NCBI GenBank assembly: GCA_034401795.1
Contig: CM067372.1
Coordinates: 40,466,429-40,530,428 of the forward strand
Length of the DNA stretch: 64,000 bases
DNA from: Chaetoderma sp. LZ-2023a
Lineage: Eukaryota; Mollusca; Caudofoveata; Chaetodermatida; Chaetodermatidae
Reading direction: 5' to 3'
Part shown: positions 20,669 through 32,459 of the stretch, piece by piece
Numbering within the stretch: the first letter of the stretch is position 1
Layout: each line of letters starts with the position of its first letter
Position numbers and translations under genes: made by a program
Notes under the pieces: model-generated
Seen by the model: only the letters and a program-made list of their open reading frames with translations
The model's database searches: none
Told to the model about the DNA's origin: nothing

Positions 20669-22139
20669 CAAGCATGAGTTCCTCTAGAGGGAGATTCCGC
20701 TGTTATTCAATCAAATACTGACGCGTCACAGTGACGTTTAGCGCAACAGACAGAAACATGGCGGGTATTTTTTGCAATTTGTAAGCCAAACAAGGGCTTG
20801 TAAACTCATTATTTATCAAAATTAGATCAAATAGAATACTAAGGATGATTTGGGGATTGTGTTTACAATTAAATGTGGTGGTTGAATCTGATTTATGGGC
20901 ATTAACAACTTTGAGTTGTGCAAGAAAACATACAACAAATCATAGTCTTAAACAACACAGTAAGTTCGTTTTTATTGAACACACAATGCATTAGGTATAT
21001 TTCTTAAAGTAAAAACATGCACAAATAAATATACACACACGATAATATAATCGATAATTAAGCACACGCAAAGTTACCAGTTTCTGTTACACTTTTTCAC
21101 GGCGTCCCTCGTGCGTCCTCGGGGATGCAGAGGGTTAATTTTTATGCGTCCCTCTGCCATTTTTATGCATATATACGCGCAAAAGGACGCATAAGGGCAA
21201 CTCTGGTTACGCTCAACTTTCGATGTTTTGCCAACATAACCATCCATTATAATTGAACTGTGTTGATTTTTATTAGTTGGTTAATGGTAATAACAATATA
21301 TTAATTACTGTAATAATTTACTACCAGCTTATAAATGGTTAGTCAGATATTTATTATTTTTTTCAGATGCAGAACACATGCAGGCGCGCACGTAATTAAG
21401 TTGATGAAGCTAATTATATTATTAACACGGACAAGTTTGCCTAAATTTGCTGTGAGGTAAGACGTGTCTATTTTTGAAACAATATTGTGAAAAGCTGTTG
21501 CTGTTGTCTTTTAGTTAATTTGCATAAATTTAGCTCAACTTAGCAGTTCATATCTTATCTTTGGTTAAGTATACTGGACCCAACCGTGTACACATACTTC
21601 CTTATAAGGAGAGGGCATGACAGTGACCTTTGGGCTAAAACGTCAAAGGGCAATATTATTGTAATATTGGTAAATGACTTGGGTTCAACTTAGTAGTTCA
21701 TATCTCATGTTTGATTAATCACTTCATATGTACAAAGATATAAAACAGACAAGCTGCCTGGCCCAGGTTGCACTGTAACTACATTCTTGTACTTTAGCTT
21801 CATGCTTTGTCGATAGGTATAGAATGTGGGTGAACTCTTTCTTTTGGATTCATTCATAAAAAGGTTCTCGGTTTATTTGTTTGCTTGCAGCTATCTGGAG
21901 TAGTTCGTCATGAGAATTCTTTTCCTCCTCTATGAAGTCCATATCGTCAGCATATTCCACCTTTAGAAGCATACCTAGTATGGATGCTCAGGTTTTTGCT
22001 TTTGTTGAATTTTCCCACACGCATTTCAAAGCGCAGTAAAGTTGCAGGTGAAAAGCAAAGGGGTTAGACCATCTCCGTTGGGGAACCAATTGATGTCTCC
22101 AACTCTTCAATGTCTCGTCCCGGACTGGCTTAACTAACG
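20669..22139. other. AT-rich non-coding stretch
   Basis: No gene seen. A G/C-rich patch at about 21095-21195 carries repeated gcgtcc and atgcgtcc words. The rest is AT-rich without clear structure. Confidence 0.4.
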
Positions 22140-22970
22140 GACAACATCAGATAGAAACTTAAAACTTTGGGGGTGATTGCACATATGGACAGGGATGTGC
22201 ATGACACTTTTGAAATCCATTGAAATGAGTTTTTTTGGTATTTGGACTTTTGATAATTTTAGGCCTGCTTTGCATCCAGGTTATACTTATTATGTTTTGG
22301 TTAAGGTTTTTTCAAACGACAATTTAATCGGCAAAGACTTGCTTTTGAAACTTGAAACGTGGTGGATGATTATACATATGGGAAAGGGTGTGCATGTTAC
22401 TTTTGGAATTCTGTTCTGAACACCCACCCACCCACCCCCCAAGCCAATGATGAGTAGACTACAGTACAAGGAATTATTTTGATCTTGGTTCAAATTGAGG
22501 GTGGGGTCAAAAGTGGGCACCAATCGATTGTAATGCAATGCCTCTTAGACCATTTCAGATAGAAACTTGAAAAATTTGGGGATGGTTGCACATATGGCCA
22601 GGGATGTGCATGATACTTTTGGAATTTTGGTATGACCCCAGGTCTCACTCTGGGGGTGGGAAATGTGGGGTCAAAAATTTCCAAAACTTGTCATGTTGCC
22701 AATGATGGGTAGACTACAATACATGGAATTATTTTGATCCTGGGTCAAACTGAGGGTGAGGGGTGGTGTCAAAAGTGGGCACCAATCGATTGTAGCGCAA
22801 CTCCTAGACCATTTCACATAGAAACTTGAAACTTTGGGGATGATTGCACATATGGTCAGGAATGTGCATGACCCTTGGAATTTTGGTATGACCCCAGGGG
22901 TATGGCTCTGGGGTGGGAAATGTGGGGTCAAAAATAAAAAATTTCCAAAGGGTCATTCTGTGTCAAGGCC
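22140..22970. repeat. Degenerate tandem repeat, about 220-bp unit
   Basis: About four diverged units recur, each with a version of 'agatagaaacttgaaa', 'gattgcacatatgg', 'gtgcatgatacttttggaat' and a 'caccaatcgattgta' segment. Parts (the 'tttgcatccaggttatactta' and 'tttttcaaacgacaattta' blocks) resemble 32470-32560, so the family also occurs further right. Confidence 0.6.
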
Positions 22971-23309
22971 ACCAATTTTCAGAAATATTGTTGCATGACT
23001 GAGTCAGATTATCATAATTCTCTCTCTACTGTATTATTAGTACGTCTTAGGAAATCCTGCAAAATTTTAGCTTTCAGATCTCAATATTTTTGGAGCTATG
23101 GACGCTAGAACAGCAAGGGGGTCCACCACATTTGAAGCAATTGTCATTTTGTAGCATTTTCAAGGCTCTGCAAATTCTTAACCTGACATCCAATTCCAAT
23201 AAAACTTTCAGTGCTTGGTCACATGTAGGTACCCTCTTGAAATATGCAGGGCATAATAATTTTTGTGCTCGTGTTGGTAATCTAGGTAACATTAAAAATG
23301 AAAATTTAT

Positions 23310-24138
23310 TCAAAGTGACAAATCTTCAGACCCACTTGTGATTACAATTATGTTAAAACTGTCAACTTTCGGAATCCAACACTGATCCTTCCTTAATGGC
23401 CAGTGAAATTGCCTAGCTGGTCTATGTGGATGCAAAATCGTCTGAAATTTCATCCACCATGCCAATCCAAGGGAAATTGTCATAAAGACTACAGACAAAG
23501 GACTGTTCCTGTACTTGCAGTGGCGCTGTTGGTTCGCCTTCCATTTCATCATCATCGCTCTCTGATACATGCACCAGTTTTGGGTTATCAGAGTGCACTC
23601 AACCTATAGGGTAGATTTGGAGGCAGGGACAAACCTGTGAAACTGAAGAGTCCTTTCACAGTCCTCGCTGACTCAATCCTTGCAGTTCAGTTTCTGATTT
23701 GGCTATTTCCTCTGGTGTCACATTGAAAAACTGGATACCTTGAATGTTCTTACAGAAATCGAGCATTGCATCAGATGTGAGTATTTGATCATTATACGGT
23801 CGCTGCAAACTAGCTTTTGTCACCAATCGTTTCACAGTGCCCCCGATACCATCACAGGGCCCTTCCCCATGGAACATGGTGAAAGAGTTCCATTGAGCTA
23901 CTAGTCTGAAATCTTCCTCATGATGACAGAGATTTATGAAATTGAACCTTTTTTTGTACTGTCCCGCACAACTGTCAGTGAAGTAGTGAATTTTCCTCAC
24001 TGCTGGAAACTCTGTCTTCAGGTACATGTATTCTATGACAACCTTCAGAAAAGCGAAAACAGTTACTGTTGTATGATCTTTGCAGTTACTAACAACACAG
24101 ATATTTCGATGCTGAAGTGTGTCTGATCCTCCTGTCAT
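23310..24138 (-). pseudogene. C-terminal part of an uncharacterised multicopy family gene
   Basis: Read on the minus strand, 24138 to 23656 gives 'KIHYFTDSCAGQYKKRFNFI', 'NLCHHEEDF' and 'HGEGPCDGIGGTVKRL', and 23570 to 23310 gives 'ARQFHWPLRKDQCWIP'. I recognise this as the second half of a large, often repeated uncharacterised protein family of invertebrates. The biochemical function is unknown to me. Frames change between the two parts, and the N-terminal part lies beyond an inserted Penelope-like fragment, so this copy is dead. Confidence 0.6.
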
Positions 24139-24229
24139 TGGTATGCTACAAACGAGTCACTTACCTGCTTATTCTCCCAATAGAAACTTTGGATTTCATC
24201 CTGAACTCTGTAGGAGTATTTCCGAAAAA

Positions 24230-24940
24230 AGTTGGTACCGATCCCAGGATGATTCAAAATAAGGAAAAACTAGTTACCTCTCCTGGATGTAGAAATTGTT
24301 TGAGTGTAGCTTTCGTGACCATCTCGGTCACTTCTTCAGCACTAACTGACTGTCGCTGGCAACGTCAATCTGGTCAATTCTTGTGGAGTCACGTGACAGC
24401 ATGGACTGGTAGACTGCTTGTATACAGTAGCCTTCATCTCAGTTCATGATTGGTTGATGCTTGTAGATTTCTATGGCCTCTTTAACTTTCCGTTTAAATA
24501 AGTTGGTCTCGATGTTGATGACCAAGGCACTGCTGGTGGGGATGACGTGGCTAGTGGATTCTGTGTGTTCTGCCACAGCTGAATTGGAATTGATTTTAAG
24601 ATGTTCTTTGACTCTAGTGCTGAGAGGCCTTTTGGTTTCGCCTATATATGTCCCCTCTCACTCCAGAGCATTCATAGAATTTGTGGTCAGTTTATCTTTG
24701 GGTCTTACTAATTGTGATCTTAAGGTGTTGACAGGCTTGTGGTAAGTTTTGATGTGGTGTAGTCTGAATAGGGTGCCAAGGTATTCTGAGAGGCCTTGGA
24801 TGTACAGAAGTCCGACTAGTGGAAGTTTTTCGACATCTGGTTGTTTATTACGAGGTGGGGAACGTGGTTTTCTCATCCACGAAGTGTAACCCTTGGTTAG
24901 GAGAGACTGTTGGATGTGATGATGTTCTTTTTTGTCTGAT
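24230..24940 (-). mobile_element. Penelope-like element fragment (RT end plus GIY-YIG)
   Basis: The minus strand reads the C-terminal end of a Penelope-like RT ('IQQSLLTKGYTSW', 'GLSEYLGTLFRLHHIKTYHK', 'TLRSQLVRPKDKL') followed in the same frame by a GIY-YIG endonuclease-type segment ('GTYIGETKRPLSTRVKEHL', 'SAVAEHTESTSHVI', 'RKVKEAIEIYKHQP'). Two in-frame TGA codons interrupt it, at 24658-24660 and just before 'DEGY'. It splits the degenerate family gene read on the same strand, so it inserted there. It is strongly 5'-truncated. Confidence 0.75.
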
Positions 24941-25131
24941 GTTTCTGTGATGATGGAGTAGTTTTCGGCAAAGTCTCCCTGAACTATGATTTCTTCCATT
25001 GGCATCATGGAAGTCTTGAGCTCTTTCATATACACACTTTGTGATTTGGCGGTGTAGATATGGCGAGTCAATTTGAGTACTTGAGTCGCCAAGTTTTCAA
25101 TGAAATCTTCCTTGGATTCTGTGATGATCAT
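24941..25131 (-). pseudogene. N-terminal-side part of the uncharacterised family gene
   Basis: The minus strand reads 'KEDFIENLATQVLKLTRHIY' and then 'IIVQGDFAENYSIITE'. The 'GDFAENYS' motif precedes the 'SDGAAGQYK'-like motif in intact members of this family, so this is the upstream part of the gene whose downstream part lies at 23310-24138. The Penelope-like fragment separates them. Confidence 0.55.
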
Positions 25132-25195
25132 CAGTTGTGTCCCATTTCAATGAAATCTTCCTTGGATTCTGTGATGGTCATCAGTTGTGTCCCAT
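25095..25195. repeat. Tandem duplication of a 51-bp unit
   Basis: A unit containing 'tcaatgaaatcttccttgga' and ending 'cagttgtgtcccat' occurs twice in a row with one difference. It lies at the 5' edge of the degenerate family gene. Confidence 0.75.
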
Positions 25196-25199
25196 GTAC

Positions 25200-26149
25200 C
25201 CTGTATATATACACACACACGAGAGTGTCTCATTTATTTGTATTAAACTACCTTGATTAATTACAAAATAGACATGCAAGCCTCATCACAAGTGCGTTAC
25301 GATAATATGTGTATACTGACATTTTTAGGCACCATTGGGAGCCTTTGATTATCAGGAAGAATTGGAAATCGATTTTCTTTGATTCAAGGTGTCCTGGCAC
25401 ATGCTTGAAATCAGGAAGTAGGGGAATTAGGGGATTCCACTTCCTGTCCATGGGATTCTTGTATAATGAAGGTTTCCATTGAATATTGCACTTTTTTAGC
25501 TTCAGGTATGCATACTTTGGCCTGATTTTACAGGCTAATAAGAAATAATATACCTCCAATATTTTTATGGTAGTAAACATGTTGGGGTACATTTTTCATG
25601 CAAGGTCATCTCAAGGTCACATGGTCCACAGGCTCAAATTCAAGGTCAATGTAAAGGTCAAAATGACACCATGCTTAAAATTATCCCTATGTATAAAATA
25701 GAAATGCCAATTTAATCAAGATTGACCAATTGGTTGCTGAGCTATAGTCATTTGAATATCGGCGGCCATGCCTCTTTTGGCGAAACTCGTCAAAATTGAA
25801 AGGGACATATTTCAGAAATCGGTAGTCCGATCACGCTAATGTTTGAAATATAATCTTTTTCAGCCCCAGTAACTCTATATACCAATTGTGAGCAAGATCG
25901 GAGCGGGTGAGGTTTCGTTTTCCCATTTTTTTGTGTGGTTTGACAGGGAATGACCCTTCTAACGCTGCAACAGCAGTCTTCATTTAAATAGAGAAACAAT
26001 GAACATTAAATAAATTGTTGTCCAGTGTGTATTCATAATGTTAATTCTTCTGCTTATGGTCACCAAACTTGGTGCATGAGTGCATCTTTGACTAAAGCTA
26101 TATGAGGTGTATCAAAATTCATATGCATTTCATGGTTCATGCAACATTG
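25200..26149. other. Non-coding stretch with AGGTCA words
   Basis: No gene seen. Around 25605-25670 several aaggtca words occur (for example 'aaggtcaatgtaaaggtcaa'), like the repeats at 34.8-35.8 kb. Confidence 0.4.
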
Positions 26150-26312
26150 CCCCTATGAAAAAAACGGTCCTCCCGCTAAGTGCTGCCGCTAACTAGCCAC
26201 TAGTTAGTCACAAACTAGGCACTAAGTAGCAGGTGGTTAAAATTTTACCATGCAAATTAGTTAGCCGCTAAGTTGCGACAACTCAAAATCTGATTGGTTA
26301 AGAAGGATTCAG

Positions 26313-26423
26313 TCAGCCGCTCAGTTTGCCGCTAAGCAGCCACTCAGTTTGCCGCTAATCAGCCGCTCAGTGTGCCTCTAACCAGCCGCTCAGTTTGCCG
26401 CTAACCAGCCGCTCAGTTTGCAC
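26313..26423. repeat. Short tandem array, about 23-bp unit
   Basis: Four to five units of the form 'cagccgctcagtttgccgct' plus 'aac'. The core 'agccgctcagtttg' is the same core used by the 41-bp array 2 kb away; only the spacer differs. Confidence 0.85.
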
Positions 26424-27284
26424 TACTCTTGCCATGTTTGAAGAAGAAAATGGCCACCATTCATGCCATTACCTCTTCCCTTTAAACTACATGTAGGTCA
26501 AGATATATGCATGGATATTCATTCTAAAGCACATAAATAACTGTGATAACTTACTAGTGGTTCAACACTTTATCTTCTTTATGCTACAACCATATGTAGT
26601 ATTCATTCTTCATAGTATTGACTGACAACAGGTTTATAAATGTGTCAATTGAATTATGTCCAATATGACAGATTGAAGATTTTCGTTATCCTTTCTTCGC
26701 TAAATTACTCATACACTCGCGACTACAACTTCGAGAAGACTTATGATGTTGATGATTGCTGCGACAATCAATCTTCTCGCTGCTGCAGTCGGATAGTTAC
26801 GCTCGCCTCTTCTTAGCTAGTATGAAGATATTTCTGGTAACTGGGCCTGATCTGACTTTCTGAAGATTCGGAGTAAGGTACGGTGTTTCTCCGTACTGCT
26901 TAGGAGACTAAATAATAACCGAACTAGTGCCTTGTATTTTTACAAGGGGATAATTTTATTCCTATATTTAACTGTACATAAACGGTTACTTATCAATGGT
27001 GACTTTTACTGTCACAGACAACTATATATATTTTATACTTGACAATAATACGGTCCTATCCTACTTTATTCAAATTGACTAAATTACGGCTACTGATTAC
27101 TCTCAACACTGAGGTCGATATGATATCTAGCTAGCCTAACTTTTCACAACGAATTACTACTGACAAAACAACGTATCTCCACAGATGGTGAAGATTATCT
27201 ACCCGAATCGACGATGGTAAAAGATTCCCCTCAATAGACAAAGTGCCTATTATATACCAAATACACTTTCCTAATTTTTATACA

Positions 27285-27321
27285 TATTACGATATATAGA
27301 TCTATATATATCGTAATATAT
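27285..27321. repeat. AT-rich palindrome
   Basis: Near-perfect palindrome centred on gatc with arms tattacgatatata and its complement. It could extrude as a cruciform; no function is implied. Confidence 0.7.
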
Positions 27322-28478
27322 AGTTTCTGTTCCTTTTGATTCTCTGCCACAGAGTTTGACTAGATGCTCATTGATTATGACGTCATCCCGGCCAATCAAA
27401 CTCTGGGCCTCTCTTCTCGGTAGTCATCATTAAACACCATACCTCTACCCCTAACTCGGGCAAAGTGGTCCTAGCTGGTTCTGATTTGATGCGATCTGTC
27501 AGCTAACTAACAACATTACAGAATGTGTTGTTGTAGCATGCCTTTCTTTGACTGGCATATAGTTGATATACAAATTTCGATTGTGTTATTAATTCCTACA
27601 GGACGCTACAATGCCTCTGTCCTGTCCCTTGCCTATCATGGATAAGCCTGTAGGAAACGAACGTTAATAAGCACATGAGCTGTATGATCTCATTGCCAGC
27701 TGGTGTTGTTGTACTTGCTTAAGGGAGTCGGAATGCCGACCGTCAACAACTACATGTCAGTCTGTTTCCTATAATTCTCTCGATTCCCATCGACTCTTAT
27801 CTATTCTTACCACTCTATTATTTACTAAATTAATGGCCTAAATGACTGCTGAATTTCATAAAAGTGTATGCCGATCCCACAGCAACAACTTTTATCTTCA
27901 ACTATTGACAGACATCATCAACTCAGAACCGATAGTCTTATTCCAATCTATTCTAATTTCTAACTTATTGTGATAAATATATTACCACATTTTCGATCCA
28001 GTTTCTATCCTATTTCCGCGAAACTGCACTAGCACTGGTCCAAGTCAACCAGTGCATCTTCCTATTATGTATCTGATTGCTACTATTATATTCACTCAGT
28101 TCCCTAGCTCACCTGGTATTTTCAAATATGAATTTCACTGAGGTCTTACTTGCAAATATAAGACGTCCACCGGGGTCATGACTTCCCATAAGACAATCCG
28201 ATATCTACAAGATGTATTGCTAGTATACATGATAAAATAGTCAACTTTGCTGTCAGAAACTTGTTCAAGAAAGATCTGCTTGCATTGCAGCACAGCAATT
28301 TGCTACATGTATCTATCCACTTATTCTACACTAATATATACTTACTAACCACATTGTTCACTTAAACAAGCTTGAGATAAAAATATATTTACACCAAACT
28401 ACCTCAACAAGAAAAGCAGATACGCTGCCAAAATGAGGCTTTGACCTTTCTCTCAAATTTAGGCAGAAAAATATAGTC

Positions 28479-29955
28479 TTTGTGAGAAACAGAGTCTCAT
28501 GTTAACCAGCTGCTCAATTTGTGAGAAACAGAGTTCTTCATGTTAACCAGCCGCTCAGTTTGTGAGAAACAAAGTCCTTCATGTTAACCAGCCGCTCAGT
28601 TTGTGAGAAACAAAGTCCTTCATGTTAACCAGCCGCTCAGTTTGTGAGAAACAAAGTCCTTCATGTTAACCAGCCGCTCAGTTTGTGAGAAACAAAGTCC
28701 TTCATGTTAAGCAGCCGCTCAGTTTGTGAGAAACAGAGTCTCATGTTAACCAGTCGCTCAGTTTGTGAGAAACAAAGTCCTTCATGTTAACCAGCCGCTC
28801 AGTTTGTGAGAAACAAAGTCCTTCATGTTAACCAGCTGCTCAATTTGTGAGAAACAAAGTCCTTCATGTTAACTAGCCGCTCAGTTTGTGAGAAACAAAG
28901 TCCTTCATGTTAACCAGCCACTCAGTTTGTGAGAAACAAAGTCCTTCATGTTAAGCAGCCGTTCAGTTTGTGAGAAACAAAGTCCTTCATGTTAAGCAGC
29001 CGCTCAGTTTGTGAGAAACAAAGTCCTTTATGTTAACCAGCCGCTCAGTTTGTGAGACACAAAGTCCTTCATGTTAACCAGCCGCTCCTTTTGTGAGAAA
29101 CAGAGTTCTTCATGTTAACCAGCTGCTCAGTTTGTAAGAAAAAGAGTCCTTCATGTTAACCAGCCGCTCAGTTTGTGAGAAACAAAGTCCTTCATGTTAA
29201 CCAGCCGCTCAGTTTGTGAGAGACAGAGTTCTTCATGTTAACCAGCCGCTCAGTTTGTGAGAAACAAAGTCCTTCATGTTAACCAGCCGCTCAGTTTGTG
29301 AGAAACAAAGTCCTTCATGTTAACCAGCCGCTCAGTTTGTGAGAAACAAAGTCCTTCATGTTAACCAGCCGCTCAGTTTGTGAGAAACAAAGTCCTTCAT
29401 GTTAACCAGCCGCTCAGTTTGTGAGAAACAAAGTCCTTCATGTTAACCAGCTGCTCAATTTGTGAGAAACAAAGTCCTTCATGTTAACTAGCCGCTCAGT
29501 TTGTGAGAAACAAAGTCCTTCATGTTAACCAGCCACTCAGTTTGTGAGAAACAAAGTCCTTCATGTTAAGCAGCCGTTCAGTTTGTGAGAAACAAAGTCC
29601 TTCATGTTAAGCAGCCGCTCAGTTTGTGAGAAACAAAGTCCTTCATGTTAACCAGCCGCTCAGTTTGTGAGACACAAAGTCCTTCATGTTAACCAGCCGC
29701 TCCTTTTGTGAGAAACAGAGTTCTTCATGTTAACCAGCTGCTCAGTTTGTAAGAAAAAGAGTCCTTCATGTTAACCAGCCGCTCAGTTTGTGAGAAACAA
29801 AGTCCTTCATGTTAACCAGCCACTCCTTTTGTAAGAAAAAGAGTCCTTCATGTTAACCAGCCGCTCAGTTTTTGAGAAACAGAGTCTTTCATGTTAACCA
29901 GCCGCTCAGTTTGTGGCAAATCACATTCTCTGCTGCAAACCAGCCGCTCAGTTTT
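28479..29955. repeat. 41-bp minisatellite, about 35 copies
   Basis: The unit consists of the 14-bp core 'agccgctcagtttg' plus a 27-bp spacer (tgagaaacaaagtcc...gttaacc). Copies are highly similar with diagnostic variants (agctgctcaa, actagccg, agccactc, agccgttc, tccttttgtg). The same ordered series of variants appears twice, 615 bp apart (15 units), showing a block duplication within the array. Confidence 0.9.
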
Positions 29956-30082
29956 AATTATGCCACCATTTAGCGGCAGGTTAACATCTAGCCACTAGGC
30001 CATGTTAAATCATGTCGCACAGTTTTCCGCTAAGTCGCTAACTAGCGGCTAGTTGTCCGCAAAGTAAACTTTTTCGTAGGGG

Positions 30083-31033
30083 TGCTGGGATACTTAGTTC
30101 AGGTTGATGAGATGGTATCCTCTGTGATTTAGTGCATCACTACGATTATAGTTTCCTTATTAGAACCAATAATAAAACATCCAGGCAGTGCGTTTTGCAG
30201 GAGAGCAATCTGAGATTGTAGACTGTCACCCTCCCATTTTTGTCATATATATTGTAAAAAGCTTTCGGATTTTCTCTGGTGTTTTTAATCGAATTATCCT
30301 GATTTTTAAGGATTTTCTGTATCACTGTCAAAGTTGTGGCATCAGAGCGGTTATGCCTTTTTCTGTGGTAAAATTTGGACTAAATCGCGCCAGTTAGATT
30401 TTCTATCCACAGATCCAGAAGTTGATCAAATCCAGATCCGGGTTCTTTTATCTGTATTGTTGCCAAAGTTTGTAAATTCTCTTGCCTGGTAAGTTCCTTC
30501 GTTGTGTTCACATATTAGCTGAAACAGATCAGTATTTTTTTAGATACAGCTCCAGACACACAGACAGATGTGATTCCCATACTCTCTTCCCATTTTGGGC
30601 CAAGGATACAATGTAATTATGTTCAGCTATTTTGCCCAAATACATGTATGTTAAAACCCAGTTTAGATTTAAGTACATGTTATGCATGTATGCTCAAGAG
30701 CTCTTATGTGTCTGGAACTCAAGCTTCAAACCCTTGCACCTCTTGTTTATATAGTTGCTCAACCATACATTATTTTGTAAATGCCATAACAGACAGGTAT
30801 ACAAAGTTTACTGTTTTCGTCACTTGTGTCACGAAATCAGTTCACATCAAAGTGTAAGATTTGTCAAAGGTAATCTGCAGGTTTACACAATATTAAAGGA
30901 ACCTTGTTGAGTTGGAGTGAGTTGTGTTATTTGTGATGGCTATGTCTTGTACATATATACTTGTTCTCTGTTTAACCAGCATTGTGTGATGGTTTGCTGA
31001 GCCTGCTAGCCAGTATTATCAATCGCTGTCATC
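30083..31033 (+). other. Upstream region of the TMF1-like gene
   Basis: This must contain promoter and 5' UTR if the gene starts at 31034. No TATA or initiator motif can be named with confidence, and no upstream exon is recognised. Confidence 0.35.
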
Positions 31034-31133
31034 ATGAGCTGGTGGGACACAAGTAATCTGACAAACCTTGCCAGTTCAGCCATCAAGAATGCACAGAAAA
31101 AGATTGATAAAGCTTTGGAAATTTCTGAAGATG
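31034..31133 (+). CDS. TMF1: TMF1-like gene, exon 1
   Basis: The ATG opens 'MSWWDTSNLTNLASSAIKNA' followed by 'QKKIDKALEIS', closely matching the start of vertebrate TMF1 (TATA element modulatory factor, a Golgi coiled-coil protein that binds Rab6). The exon ends in phase 1 at a donor (gtatgt). The next exon starts in the matching phase at 36685. The ATG is preceded by gtcatc. Identification rests on the diagnostic N-terminus plus the DFWSAWL-type motif in exon 2. Confidence 0.8.
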
Positions 31134-31592
31134 GTATGTAAAGTATATCTACAAATGTACAAAAAAAATGGTAATCATTGCTTCTTTTGCATCTTTGAAA
31201 ATGATACTGATTAGAAATATCATGGGTTTTGGGAATTGCTAAGATAAATCAGGAAACTATGGAATTTTACTTTGTAGGATGCACCGGGGTATGTATATTA
31301 ATGCTTTTAAATCAAGAAATATTTCTGCCAAATTTTACATGTGTCTAACATATCTAAGCAAAAGCAGTTCCAGTATCAGATAGGTTGTTGCCAGAGTGAG
31401 GCTTGAGATGCAACTGCAGTACATGTGTGATGTGTACTTACTATGTTGAACAACTGGATGAGCAGCGGATACAACACTGCTGCCAAGAAGCTGCTTTAGA
31501 ATTTTACAAATGACAATTAAATCAACAAATATCTGATTTCAGTAAAACTTCACTGATTTCCTCTAATCTCTATACCATGATTGCATCTTGTG
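31134..31592. other. TMF1-like intron 1, proximal part
   Basis: AT-rich intronic sequence; no structure seen. Confidence 0.4.
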
Positions 31593-32390
31593 TAGGCTTG
31601 CACGATTGTTCGATTTAATCGTGAAGTTCGATTTATTTCTAAAATCGCAATTTTTACGACGCATTTTATCAGTACATGAGTATAATTATAATCGATTCAC
31701 GCCTGTGTTCATTGTGTTTATATCCCGCCGTGCCGAATAATTACTAATCACAACACAAAGCGCTACAACAAACAAGCTAACAATAGCGAGGTAACTGAGA
31801 AAACCAGCTAGTTACTCCGTCGAATCGCCAAATAATTTTCTTTCTTTCGCTGCAGACCCTGAGTCTGTCGTGAAATTCCAAGTATATACTTAGTTGCAGA
31901 GTGCTAGGCAATCAGTGAACATAATTCTTTTTAATTCTAGGGTTAACAATATCTGGCGGTGTAATAATGTTTCTGTTTTGATTCTCCGATAATGACCTAA
32001 ACTCATCCTACAAAGGGAGGCTATAAGTGGAAGCTGATACATCATGTAATTTATATTTTTCCTCGGCGACATTTTATCTCAAATTTTGATGAAATAAATA
32101 ATGTTTATTAAACTATACGCAATATTTAGGTGGTCCCAGTTAATAATTTCACTCCCGCGATGATGGATATAAGGTATACATTACGCATAGATGTAGGATG
32201 GTAAGAATTTGGTAGATGAAAATGTGCTCTAATTTCGTCCTATTTTTGTATCATGTATTTCAACTTTTTCTAGAAACAAGTCACGTTACTCCGGTTTATA
32301 CCTTTGGGAATTTGGACATACGATTTAATCGAAAATCATTTTTTTATAAAATCGATCGCGATGTTTCAAAGCAAAAATCGCGCAAGCCTA
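31593..32390 (-). mobile_element. Non-autonomous hAT-like element, copy 2
   Basis: Inverted copy of the element at 3926-5054, 798 bp, with ends 'taggcttgcacgattgtt' and the complement of 'taggcttgcgcgattttt'. It is flanked by a perfect 8-bp direct repeat (atcttgtg), the target-site length expected for hAT transposons. It lies in intron 1 of the TMF1-like gene. Confidence 0.85.
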
Positions 32391-32459
32391 ATCTTGTGTG
32401 CCTCATAAGAGTCATAAGGTGAATATTTTTGAACAATTTTCTTAATTCTATATTTTTAC

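Larger units (their letters stand above)
26150..30082. mobile_element. 3.9-kb non-coding element with inverted ends and two tandem arrays
   Basis: The left edge 'cccctatgaaaaa' is mirrored at the right edge (complement 'cccctacgaaaaa'). Just inside, both ends carry a subterminal motif, 'actagccactagttag' on the left and 'actagccgctagttag' on the complement of the right. Between them lie a short array of about 23-bp units (26313-26423), about 2 kb of AT-rich DNA, and a long 41-bp array (28479-29955). No open frame of note is present, so it would be non-autonomous. No clear target duplication was seen and the superfamily is unknown. Confidence 0.6.

Noticed and set aside
28479..29955. CRISPR-like look of the 41-bp array
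   Set aside because: Whole units repeat with no unique spacers, and the genome is animal. It is a minisatellite.
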